Assembly: GCF_012295525.1 (NCBI RefSeq)
Contig: NZ_CP051167.1
Span: 4,757,501-4,821,500 of the forward strand
Length of the DNA: 64,000 nt
Direction: 5' to 3'
DNA from: Oxynema aestuarii AP17
GTDB taxonomy: Bacteria > Cyanobacteriota > Cyanobacteriia > Cyanobacteriales > Laspinemataceae
The translations under genes and the position numbers were made by a program. Positions 17,617 through 25,235 of the stretch are shown here, in pieces (the first letter of the stretch is position 1; every line of letters begins with the position of its first letter). The notes beneath the pieces were generated by a model. It did no database searches. It was not told the origin of the DNA and saw only the letters and a program-made list of their open reading frames with translations.

Positions 17617-17997
17617 ATGGCAACCAACTTAGAAAACCTACAGCCTGCCGACAATCGCGAAGTCGGCGTTTACATGCCTTATTACCAAGGCAACAAACGG
17701 GCCGTTTTACCTCGGGCGATCGGTCTGTATCGTCAGGGAAGTTTGGAAGGCGAGCGCAAAATCGAAAATGGCGAAGACGTTCCCTTCGTCGCCAGTTGGC
17801 ACGTTTCCACCCTCCCGGCAGACCTGACGCGCTGTCGCCTCCAGTTCGACGGTAATGCGGAACTCAGTTATGAAATTACGATGGCGAATTTCGAGTTTAT
17901 CGATTTCTTGATCGACGTGATCGTCGGCTTCAAGCGCTATCAAATTGTCGATTTTTCCAAACCTTTCTACCGCAAACTCTTACAGATGGATGCTTAG
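17617..17997 (+). CDS. ebsA: EbsA-like protein (type IV pilus / biofilm self-suppression)
   Basis: This 126-residue soluble protein resembles EbsA of Synechococcus elongatus, which associates with the type IV pilus assembly system and is needed for biofilm self-suppression. Typical segments are VYMPYYQGNKRAVLPRAIGL near the N-terminus and FEFIDFLIDVIVGFKRY towards the C-terminus. A good AAGGAG lies 9 nt before the ATG. It appears monocistronic. The name rests on recalled similarity, so I am fairly but not fully sure. Confidence 0.75.
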   Translation: MATNLENLQPADNREVGVYMPYYQGNKRAVLPRAIGLYRQGSLEGERKIENGEDVPFVASWHVSTLPADLTRCRLQFDGNAELSYEITMANFEFIDFLIDVIVGFKRYQIVDFSKPFYRKLLQMDA

Positions 17998-18190
17998 AAT
18001 AGAGACTCGCCCGAGTTGACCGATCGCCGCGCAGTTTTTTGTCGAAAGCGAGGGGCTTCGGACGGTTCCAGGGCGATCGTAGTACCAGAAGGCGGGGAAA
18101 TCCGGTTCTCGAACGGCGAACCTCTTTTCCCCGCAACTTGTGGATAACTTTTACATTGATGCAATAGCTCGTAGTTGATGGAGAGACGGC

Positions 18191-19300
18191 GTGCCAAAAT
18201 TGGGTGAAACAACTGGATACAGTCGGCCAAAATATCTGATCGTCGGGTCGAGCGAACCGTATAGCGGCAAGACCTCGACGATATTGGGTTTGGCGGAGAA
18301 ATTACAGACGAGAGGGTTAAACATTGGCTATAGCAAACCTTTGGGAACCTGTCTCAATGCGACAGAAAAAGATGGAATTGATGAAGATGTTCGTTTTTTA
18401 GGCAAAACCTTAGATTTGCCCCAAAATAACCTGGGAGAAACTCTTTTATTTCTCGAACCCGACACGATCGCCAAACAACTCCAAGGACACGACCGACGGG
18501 ATTATCCCGAGAGCTTTGTGCAATCGCTGCAGGGTTTGCAAGGCGATCTGGTGTTAGTCGAAGGACCGTCTACCCTCGATCGCGGGCGCTTGTTCGATCT
18601 GTCGGTCCCGCAAATGAGCGCCTTACTCGAATCCCCGGTTTTACTGGTCACGCGCTTTCATTCGGTTCTCGATACCGCCGCACTGATCTGCGTCAAAGAA
18701 CGACTCGGCGATCGCCTCTTGGGCATCGTTTTGACCGACATTCCCGCAGACGAGTGGGAACGGGCCTCTCATGTGGTCGCTCCCTTTCTCGAAGGTCGGG
18801 GAATCCCGGTGTTCGGCTTGTTACCGATGAGCAATCTGCTCCATAGCGTCTCGGTGGCAGAGTTGGTGCGCCGTCTCAAGGCTGAGGTGCTCTGCTGTCA
18901 CGATCGCCTCGATTTGATGGTCGAAACTCTCCGCATCGGCGCGATGAATGTCAATTCGGCGTTGAAATATTTCTCCGCCGCCGACAATATGGCCGTGATT
19001 ACCGGGGGCGATCGGACCGACATCCAACTCGCCGCCTTGGAAACCGCCACCAACTGCCTGATCCTCACCGGACATCTACCGCCGACGCCGATGATTATCA
19101 GCCGCGCCGAAGAACTCGAAATCCCCGTGTTGTCCGTGGATCTCGATACCTTGACGACGGTGGAAATTATCGAACAAACCCTCGGACACGTCCGCCTGTA
19201 CGAACCGATTAAGGTCGAATACATCAAACACGCGATCGCCGAGCATTTCGCCCTCGATCGCCTCTTGGATGCCCTCGGTTTGGATCCCGTCGCGGTCTGA
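18191..19300 (+). CDS. Phosphotransacetylase-family protein (BioD-like and DRTGG domains)
   Basis: This 369-residue protein has an N-terminal BioD-like P-loop domain (GSSEPYSGKTSTILGLAEKL, residues about 18-37) and a DRTGG domain in the C-terminal half (AMNVNSALKYFSAADNMAVI to GHLPPTPMIISRAEELEIPV). This is the N-terminal portion found in long Pta enzymes, but the catalytic PTA_PTB domain is absent. Cyanobacteria commonly carry it as a stand-alone gene, often labelled phosphotransacetylase family; its activity is not established. It starts GTG at 18191. It could sense nucleotides rather than make acetyl phosphate. Confidence 0.85.
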   Translation: MPKLGETTGYSRPKYLIVGSSEPYSGKTSTILGLAEKLQTRGLNIGYSKPLGTCLNATEKDGIDEDVRFLGKTLDLPQNNLGETLLFLEPDTIAKQLQGHDRRDYPESFVQSLQGLQGDLVLVEGPSTLDRGRLFDLSVPQMSALLESPVLLVTRFHSVLDTAALICVKERLGDRLLGIVLTDIPADEWERASHVVAPFLEGRGIPVFGLLPMSNLLHSVSVAELVRRLKAEVLCCHDRLDLMVETLRIGAMNVNSALKYFSAADNMAVITGGDRTDIQLAALETATNCLILTGHLPPTPMIISRAEELEIPVLSVDLDTLTTVEIIEQTLGHVRLYEPIKVEYIKHAIAEHFALDRLLDALGLDPVAV

Positions 19301-19546
19301 GTGACTCGGTCGATCTCGATCGCCCGCGATCGCCCCCTTTCCTTAATTCGGGGGCGATCGTCGTCTGTTTTCCCCGACTCGCCACAGGGCCACCCCCCAA
19401 GGGTGAGAGGTTTCAACCCCTCTCCAATTCCCCCACCGATCTGCAAATATTTCAAAAAATCTGTACCCTTATCGCTCAAATACAGATTTAAGGGGGATTG
19501 GGTTTGGTAGAATAGCTGGGTTGTCCTGTTTAGCTCTATAGCCTCT

Positions 19547-20047
19547 TTGACTCAATCGGTAGACATCTCCATAGATACGTTGGCGCAAGAACTGGCGACG
19601 ATCCAGCAAACGGGCTCTAAGAGAATCGCTCTCTTGGGGTCGCGTCACGTTCCCATTACCCATCAGATCCTGATCGAGATGATGAGTTACGCGCTCGTCC
19701 TCTCTGGAAATCGTCTGATCACCTCCGGTGCGACGGGTACGAATTCGGCAGCAATTCGAGGTGCCATGCGGGCGGATCCCAACATGCTCACCGTTATTCT
19801 GCCGCAAAGCCTGGATCGTCAACCTCGCGAATCTCGCGAGCAACTCAGTAACGTGATGCATTTGGTGGAAAATCACAACAATAACCACCTGTCCCTGGCA
19901 GAAGCCAGTGCGATTTGCAACCGGGAAATTGTATCTCGATGCCAGCAGTTAATCTGCTTTGCGTTCCACGACAGTCATACTCTGCTCGAAACTTGTCGGG
20001 ATGCAGAAGAACAACGCCGTGTGGTGACGTTGTTTTATTTTGATTGA
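19547..20047 (+). CDS. DprA-like DNA recombination-mediator protein (short form)
   Basis: This 166-residue protein has a Rossmann-like SLOG fold related to DprA/Smf. Key segments are KRIALLGSRHVPITHQ and the glycine turn LITSGATGTNSAAIRGAM, followed by NMLTVILPQSLDRQP. It lacks the SAM and winged-helix domains of full DprA. Cyanobacterial genomes often carry this short form, annotated as DNA recombination-mediator protein A. Its role in transformation is not demonstrated. A TTG at 19547 is the likely start, since no ATG precedes the conserved region. Confidence 0.75.
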   Translation: MTQSVDISIDTLAQELATIQQTGSKRIALLGSRHVPITHQILIEMMSYALVLSGNRLITSGATGTNSAAIRGAMRADPNMLTVILPQSLDRQPRESREQLSNVMHLVENHNNNHLSLAEASAICNREIVSRCQQLICFAFHDSHTLLETCRDAEEQRRVVTLFYFD

Positions 20048-20273
20048 TTCGGACTCGTCTCGATCGCCTCTGTGCGTTCGCGAAGGAGTGCGAGTCAAGT
20101 TCGGCGAATGCCGAGTGTCGTCGCGCCATTCACCTCCCCGAATCTAGCGTTTACCGGGAGGGGGGACAGTGACCCGACGCCTATGGGAAGCGTCGATCTT
20201 CGGTGTAGTAGACCCGGATTCATTCTCAGCCTCACTGGCAGTAGTTGCTCGGACACCACTTAACCAAGGATTC

Positions 20274-20765
20274 ATGGCTTCTACCTATTCTTTTGATATC
20301 GTCAGCGATTTCGACCGTCAAGAATTAGTCAACGCGATCGATCAAACCCAACGGGAAGTTAAAACCCGTTACGATTTGAAAACGACCGACACCGAAATCG
20401 AACTCGGTGAAGACAATATCACCATCAATACCGATAGTGAATTTACGTTGCAAACGGTTCATACGGTTCTGCAACAAAAAGCCGTCAAGCGCAATTTATC
20501 CCTCAAGATTTTCGACTACGGCAAAATTGAATCGGCGAGTGGTTCGCGAGTCCGTCAAGTCATTACCTTGAAAAAAGGGATTAGCAAAGAAATCGGCAAG
20601 GACATTACTAAGTTATTGCGCGACGAACTCAAAAAAGTTCAAGGATCCATTCAAGGGGATGCGGTGCGCGTGTCGAGTAAGTCCAAAGATGACTTGCAAG
20701 AGGCGATCGCCCTGATTAAAAACCAAGATTGGCCCGTCGCCCTCCAATTTACCAACTATCGCTGA
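20274..20765 (+). CDS. yajQ: YajQ-family nucleotide-binding protein
   Basis: This 163-residue protein starts [20 protein letters not shown], the hallmark of the YajQ family, and contains two ferredoxin-like subdomains with the [19 protein letters not shown] segment. Members bind nucleotides, and some bind cyclic di-GMP and act with transcription factors. The ATG at 20274 has an AAGGA just upstream and matches the family N-terminus; the frame is open further upstream but without homology. A weak hairpin follows. Confidence 0.93.
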   Translation: MASTYSFDIVSDFDRQELVNAIDQTQREVKTRYDLKTTDTEIELGEDNITINTDSEFTLQTVHTVLQQKAVKRNLSLKIFDYGKIESASGSRVRQVITLKKGISKEIGKDITKLLRDELKKVQGSIQGDAVRVSSKSKDDLQEAIALIKNQDWPVALQFTNYR

Positions 20766-20808
20766 AAACGATCGCCGCAACGATCGCCCGGAGTTCCGAT
20801 TGAGTGCG

Positions 20809-20833
20809 AGTCCGCTTCCGATGGGGGCGGACT
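20809..20833 (+). terminator. Possible bidirectional terminator hairpin
   Basis: AGTCCGC and GCGGACT form a 7-bp stem around an 11-base loop, 44 bp past the yajQ stop and just before the convergent TPR gene ends. There is no strong T-run. Confidence 0.35.
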
Positions 20834-20859
20834 TCTGCTGTTGGGGGGGGCGATCGCCT

Positions 20860-22062
20860 CTACTCCTGCATTCCAGACTCTCTTTCTCGTTCCAAGTCCT
20901 CTCGCTGTTGGCGGATCTGGCGATCGTCGGGATCGAGTTCTAAAGCGCGGTCGTAAGCGGCGATCGCCTCGTCAAACCGTTCGAGATCGCGCAGGATATC
21001 CCCACGCAACCCCCACATCAGTGCGTCGTTCGGTCGCCGTTTGACCACGCGATCGAACGCCGCCAACGCCCCGTCTAAATCTCCGTTTAAATATAAATCC
21101 GTTCCCTCGCGTCCCCACTGTTGCGCTTCTAAGATCTCGATTAACTCCTGCGGATTTGTACTGTCCACTTGCAAGCGATCGGCAATTTGACGCACTAAGT
21201 CCGGATCTTGCTGCATCAAATCCCATAATTCCTCCAAACTGACCGCTTTGACCCCCGGATTGTCCGGCAATTCCAACCCTTCAAATACGGGTAAGCCTGT
21301 AGGGGGACTCGTGGGGGTAGGGCTGTGGGCGATCGCGTCGCGAGTCGGTCGGAGCATCGCCGCGTCCAAATCCGGACTCGTGGGGGGATGGGTGGCCCTT
21401 TGGCGCACGCCGTCGGCCATTTGACCCAGGCGATCGGACAATTCCCCCTCGGTCAACTCGCTCAACCGCTCGATCGCCTCGCTGACCTCTCCTTCTCCCT
21501 CACTCGCCGTCAACCACTGCTCTCCCGTCCGGTCCAACCAGGCGATCCAATCTCCAACCGTCCCCCGCGATTCTAATCCTTGCAAAAATTGGCGGACTTG
21601 CGGTTGTTCCCAGCCGAGATTGACTTTTTCTAAAAGATATTCCCATAAAATTTGATAATCGCGATCGCTCAACGGCTGTGAGGAGCGATCGCGCAACTGC
21701 AGCGCAATCCCTGCAGCGATTTCGCCAAGCTTCCCCCCCTCGCTCTGTCCGAATTGTTCTAATTTCACCGTTAATTCCGGTTGCGGTAAGGGCGAATCGA
21801 TCGACTTCTGCCCGAAACGACGCAACCACGAATGGAAAAAGCGATCGTCCGCACGCCGTTCTAACAAGGCGGATAACTCCTCTGGGGAAGCCCCCGCCGC
21901 CGCGCGATCGAGCAATCGCATGAAGAGGGATTCGTAACTGGCATCGCTGAGGGGTTTAACGGTCGGTGCTGGGGGTTGGGCAATCGGGTCGCGACTCCGC
22001 CGGAGGATCGCCGTTTCCGGATTGGCAAACCAACGTCTCACCCACTGCCATATTTTGGCCAA
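20860..22062 (-). CDS. TPR-repeat protein, cyanobacterial, function unknown
   Basis: This 400-residue protein begins MAKIWQWVRRWFANPE. A helical N-terminal region (about 40-240) has two similar segments, LSDASYESLFMRLLDRAAAG and LSDRDYQILWEYLLEKVNLG, which look like an internal duplication. A Pro-rich linker follows, and two to three tetratricopeptide repeats lie at the C-terminus (about 325-390: GTDLYLNGDLDGALAAFDRV, then LWGLRGDILRDLERFDEAIA). There is no signal peptide. TPRs mediate protein contacts; the partner is unknown. It diverges from the kinase gene at 22151 across an 88-bp spacer. Confidence 0.75.
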   Translation of the reverse strand: MAKIWQWVRRWFANPETAILRRSRDPIAQPPAPTVKPLSDASYESLFMRLLDRAAAGASPEELSALLERRADDRFFHSWLRRFGQKSIDSPLPQPELTVKLEQFGQSEGGKLGEIAAGIALQLRDRSSQPLSDRDYQILWEYLLEKVNLGWEQPQVRQFLQGLESRGTVGDWIAWLDRTGEQWLTASEGEGEVSEAIERLSELTEGELSDRLGQMADGVRQRATHPPTSPDLDAAMLRPTRDAIAHSPTPTSPPTGLPVFEGLELPDNPGVKAVSLEELWDLMQQDPDLVRQIADRLQVDSTNPQELIEILEAQQWGREGTDLYLNGDLDGALAAFDRVVKRRPNDALMWGLRGDILRDLERFDEAIAAYDRALELDPDDRQIRQQREDLERERESGMQE

Positions 22063-22150
22063 CCATTGTTTAAGTAAAACCGAATCAGCCTCAACTCAAC
22101 CTACAATAAAAGTTTAGACGATTTTTCTGCAAATCCAGTCAATCGGTGAG

Positions 22151-23404
22151 ATGGTTTTCGATCTCGGTTTTGATTTTGGCACGTCCGGGGCGCGCGCGAT
22201 CGCGATCGATCGTTCGGGGACGATCCGCGCTAGGGCGCAAACTCCGTTAAGCGCCCAAACTCCCGAAGTTTGGCGGGATGCTTTATTTTTTCTACTGGAA
22301 CAAATACCGATCGCCGTGCGGTCTCACGTCCGGGCGATCGCGATCGATGGCACGTCTTCGACCGGTTTGGCGTGCGATCGCGCCGGAACGGCGATCGCGC
22401 CGCCGATTTTATATAACGACCGTCGAGCTGCGGCGATCTTAGATCGATTGCGGGCGATCGCACCGCCGAACCATCTCACGATCTCCGCCAGTTCCAGTTT
22501 GGCCAAACTGTTATGGGCGTGCCATTCGGGATATTTTGCACAAAACACGCCGCTTTATTTTCTCCATCAAGCCGATTGGATTGCCTTTCTCCTCCACGGA
22601 CAACTGGCGATCGGCGACTATCACAATGCCTTAAAACTCGGCTACGACCCGGAAACTCTATGTTATCCGGATTGGCTATTCGATGCGGTTCCCGCCGCCA
22701 TCCAGTTGCCGGAGATCGTAGCTCCGGGGACAAAAATTGCAACGATTCGTAAAAACATCGGCGATCGCTTCCGCTTGCCGCCGGATTGCGCGATCGTCGC
22801 GGGAACCACCGACAGTATCGCCGCCTTTCTCGCCAGTCCCGCGCGCCAACCCGGGGAAGCGGTGACCTCCCTCGGGTCTACCCTCGTTCTCAAATTACTC
22901 AGCCGTACCCGCATCGACGACGCCCATTTCGGGATTTACAGCCACCGTTTCGGGGATTTATGGCTGGCGGGAGGGGCCTCGAATGCCGGGGGCGCCGTGT
23001 TGCGGCAGTTTTTCGGCGATCGCCAACTCGCCGAACTCAGCGAACAAATCGACCCCAACAGCGCCAGTCCTCTCGACTACTATCCCCTCCTCGAACCGGG
23101 GGAACGCTTTCCGGTCAACGACCCCGAGTTAGCGCCGCGACTGGCGCCGCGTCCGGAGAGTGACGTTGAATTTCTGCACGGGTTGCTCGAAAGTCTCGCC
23201 CGGATCGAAGGGCGAGGTTACCAGTGCTTGCAAACCTCCGGCGCCACGCCCCTCACTCGGGTCTACAGCGCCGGGGGGGGCGCCCAAAACCGAACCTGGA
23301 GCGCGATTCGGCAGCGCTGTCTCGGCGTCGAGGTGGTGGCGTCCCCGCAGACGGAAGCGGCTTACGGGACGGCGTTATTAGCCGCGAGTGGCGCCGGATC
23401 CTAA
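22151..23404 (+). CDS. FGGY-family sugar kinase, D-ribulose kinase-like
   Basis: This 417-residue kinase begins with a phosphate-binding loop of the form DFGFDFGTSGARAIAID. It has AIDGTSSTGLACDRAG, the catalytic-site segment VAGTTDSIAAFLAS with the conserved Asp, and GSTLVLKLLS. The pattern follows the S. elongatus/Arabidopsis XK-1 group, which was characterised as a D-ribulose kinase rather than a xylulokinase. It would phosphorylate D-ribulose with ATP in the cytoplasm. Its last four bases overlap the 3' end of the convergent SUI1 gene. ATG start. Confidence 0.85.
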   Translation: MVFDLGFDFGTSGARAIAIDRSGTIRARAQTPLSAQTPEVWRDALFFLLEQIPIAVRSHVRAIAIDGTSSTGLACDRAGTAIAPPILYNDRRAAAILDRLRAIAPPNHLTISASSSLAKLLWACHSGYFAQNTPLYFLHQADWIAFLLHGQLAIGDYHNALKLGYDPETLCYPDWLFDAVPAAIQLPEIVAPGTKIATIRKNIGDRFRLPPDCAIVAGTTDSIAAFLASPARQPGEAVTSLGSTLVLKLLSRTRIDDAHFGIYSHRFGDLWLAGGASNAGGAVLRQFFGDRQLAELSEQIDPNSASPLDYYPLLEPGERFPVNDPELAPRLAPRPESDVEFLHGLLESLARIEGRGYQCLQTSGATPLTRVYSAGGGAQNRTWSAIRQRCLGVEVVASPQTEAAYGTALLAASGAGS

Positions 23405-23751
23405 CCGCCGCTAATTTTGGCTTGATAGCCGAGTTGGGTGAGGATTTCGAGGATTTTTTGTTTGTGTTCCCCTTGAATCTCGATCGTACTTTCTTTGACC
23501 GTTCCTCCGGTGCCACATTGCGCTTTTAACTGTTTGCTGATGCTGGCGAGGGTGTCGGGTTTACACTGAAAGCCCGTAATTTCGGTGACGGTTTTACCTT
23601 TACGCCCTTTACGAGAAGCTTGGATGCGGATTTGTTGCTGGTTGGGGGGCAGTTCTTGAATCGGTCGTGCGGTGGCGTCTGCATTGGGCGAGTTGCCAAA
23701 TTCTCGGTAAACGACGCCGTCGCTCTTGGATTTGCGTTTGGAAGCGGCCAT
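23401..23751 (-). CDS. eIF1/SUI1-like translation factor (YciH family)
   Basis: This 116-residue protein has a basic N-terminus and a SUI1 domain: QIRIQASRKGRKGKTVTEIT, TLASISKQLKAQCGTGGTVK and IEIQGEHKQKILEILTQLGY. Bacterial SUI1/YciH proteins can influence start-codon selection on the ribosome, but they are non-essential and their role in cyanobacteria is not settled. ATG start at 23751. It may be relevant that this window holds genes with unusual start codons. Confidence 0.92.
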   Translation of the reverse strand: MAASKRKSKSDGVVYREFGNSPNADATARPIQELPPNQQQIRIQASRKGRKGKTVTEITGFQCKPDTLASISKQLKAQCGTGGTVKESTIEIQGEHKQKILEILTQLGYQAKISGG

Positions 23752-24041
23752 CAGTTTTCTCTGGGGTGAGCTGCAAAGGGTTGTGGAGATTCGGATCGTG
23801 AGGGCGATCGCTTCGACGCGCGCGATCGCCCGTCGCTCTCTAGATTAACAATTTTTGAACTTTTTTGATGAAATTTTTCACGATTTTGAGGAATTCTAGA
23901 TAAAAAGGATCGATTTTCAACGGTCGTTCGATCTCTATTGAACGGATACGAACTGCGAGAGTTTAGATAAATGAGAAAGACCAACCATGAGGATCGCCAA
24001 AAGAACTGAGGAATGTTCGTCTCCAAGGGAATTGTATTGCA

Positions 24042-24206
24042 ATGACAGTCAATTTCTTGATGTTTTTGGGAAAATCAACCTCGATTTTGCCTCTTAATGT
24101 TACTATTTTGATGTTTTTGGGAAAATCAACCTCGATTTTGCCTCTTAATGTTACTATTTTGAAGTCCCGAGCCAGTCCCTCGACGAGAACGACTCAACGA
24201 AGGTAA
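24042..24206 (+). CDS. 54-codon ORF made mostly of two identical 17-residue repeats
   Basis: Starting ATG at 24042, the frame reads MTVNF, then two identical copies of LMFLGKSTSILPLNVTI, then a basic tail LKSRASPSTRTTQRR. The repeat is hydrophobic enough for a short membrane segment. An AAGGGA lies about 11 nt upstream of the ATG. No homologue is recognised, and it could equally be a chance frame over a 51-bp DNA duplication. Confidence 0.25.
   Translation: MTVNFLMFLGKSTSILPLNVTILMFLGKSTSILPLNVTILKSRASPSTRTTQRR
24057..24162. repeat. 51-bp perfect tandem duplication
   Basis: Two adjacent identical 51-bp copies (24057-24107 and 24108-24158), with four further matching bases. The unit length is a multiple of three and keeps the frame of the small ORF above. 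Confidence 0.95.
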
Positions 24207-24439
24207 AAATTAGGGGAATTTTTACGATAAGGCAGGCTTGGGCAAGCCACGGCGATCGCCTGAAGGGGAGTCAGGAGATCCCACGACGCAGAATAACGAT
24301 GAGAACGATCCCTGTCGCCAGCCGTCCCCTAGGGGGCGATTGTCATACCCGATCTGTTCTGGAAGGCGATCGCAATCAAAGATAACTTTGTCTGTAGAAA
24401 TTCGATCGTCAAGTTAGAATAGATTTAGGAAATGACACG

Positions 24440-24814
24440 AGAATTTCGCACAAATTGGGTTTTCTAAGAAGTGGTAAAAGCCATAGAGTGGGCAAGGGAG
24501 TGAGTCTCCCTTATCCGATGGTTTAACCATGGAATTGTAGGCTGAATCAACAAATTGATCCAGGATTCGTCCAATCTATCAAAGCGATTGAGAGAAGAGT
24601 CAACAACCGTCCCCTCAATAGAGGGCGCGGCTTGTAGGAGGGGATCCTACAAGTCAAGTGCTGACTAGGCCATCGAGATCCAATTGAGCACGGACTTCCG
24701 GATGCTTCCCCTGTCTGGACGATCTCCAAGCTTGGAAGCTGCAAGGGATCTGGGAAAGGACATCTTAATTGCATTCGCCGAGGGGAGTAACACTCCATCT
24801 TGGAGAACGATCTT
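24440..24814 (+). ncRNA. Hairpin-rich leader of the IscB-like gene, candidate omega-RNA
   Basis: Directly upstream of the IscB-like frame lie several stable hairpins: AAGGGAG/CTCCCTT (24494-24512), ATGGT/ACCAT (24518-24530), CCCTC/GAGGG (24612-24625) and a perfect 9-bp CTTGTAGGA/TCCTACAAG (24631-24653). IscB nucleases are known to use an omega (HEARO) RNA encoded immediately upstream of their gene, so a degenerate omega-RNA is the natural reading. The boundaries are approximate and I could not match it to the HEARO covariance model. The rest of 23752-24440 holds only the tandem duplication listed above and HIP1 cores. Confidence 0.4.
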
Positions 24815-25231
24815 ATCCGAGTACCTGTCGTTTCAAAAGAAGGAAAACTACTGATGCCAACTCAGCCGAGTTGGGCCAGACATTGGCTTAAAGAAGGTAA
24901 AGCAGTTAAGCGGCGATCGGATGTTGGTATGTTCTACAGACAGTTAATCGTAGAGGGAGGAGAAGCTACCCAACTCATCGCTGTCCGAGTTGACCCCGGA
25001 AAAAAGTGTTTGGGGATAGCTATTCGACGCCTGAGGGCCACTCTATTTCAAGCCGACCTCATTTTATGTTTCGACAGGGTTCGCTTTTCGATGAAACAGC
25101 GCCGGATAATACACAGATGGGGTCAGTTTTTGGCGGGTAAGGTTTTTTTGATGGCCAGAAACAGGGGTTTGCTGATTTCGGACTCAAGACCTTCCCTTAC
25201 CTGTCCCGAGGTGGGGCTGTCTTGGAGGTGA
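24815..25231 (+). pseudogene. Truncated IscB/IsrB-like RRXRR nuclease gene, start ATG mutated
   Basis: The frame encodes the PLMP/RRXRR N-terminus of IscB-type RNA-guided nucleases (VPVVSKEGKLLMPTQPSWAR then HWLKEGKAV). The RuvC-I segment VRVDPGKKCLGIAI with its catalytic Asp and the start of the arginine-rich bridge helix (SMKQRRIIHRW) follow. After about residue 100 the similarity ends; the HNH, RuvC-II and RuvC-III parts are missing (138 codons against about 400-500 in IscB). The expected first codon, before RVPVV, is ATC at 24815, with GGAG nine bases upstream, so ATG has become ATC. TTG at 24800 is the only other in-frame start. The histidine kinase gene begins 4 bp past the stop. Confidence 0.75.
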
Positions 25232-25235
25232 TTTG

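Noticed and set aside
17454-17855. A 133-codon plus-strand frame overlapping ebsA
   Set aside because: Its second half runs out of phase through the EbsA-like gene, and its composition is Arg/Ser-rich as expected for a shifted frame.
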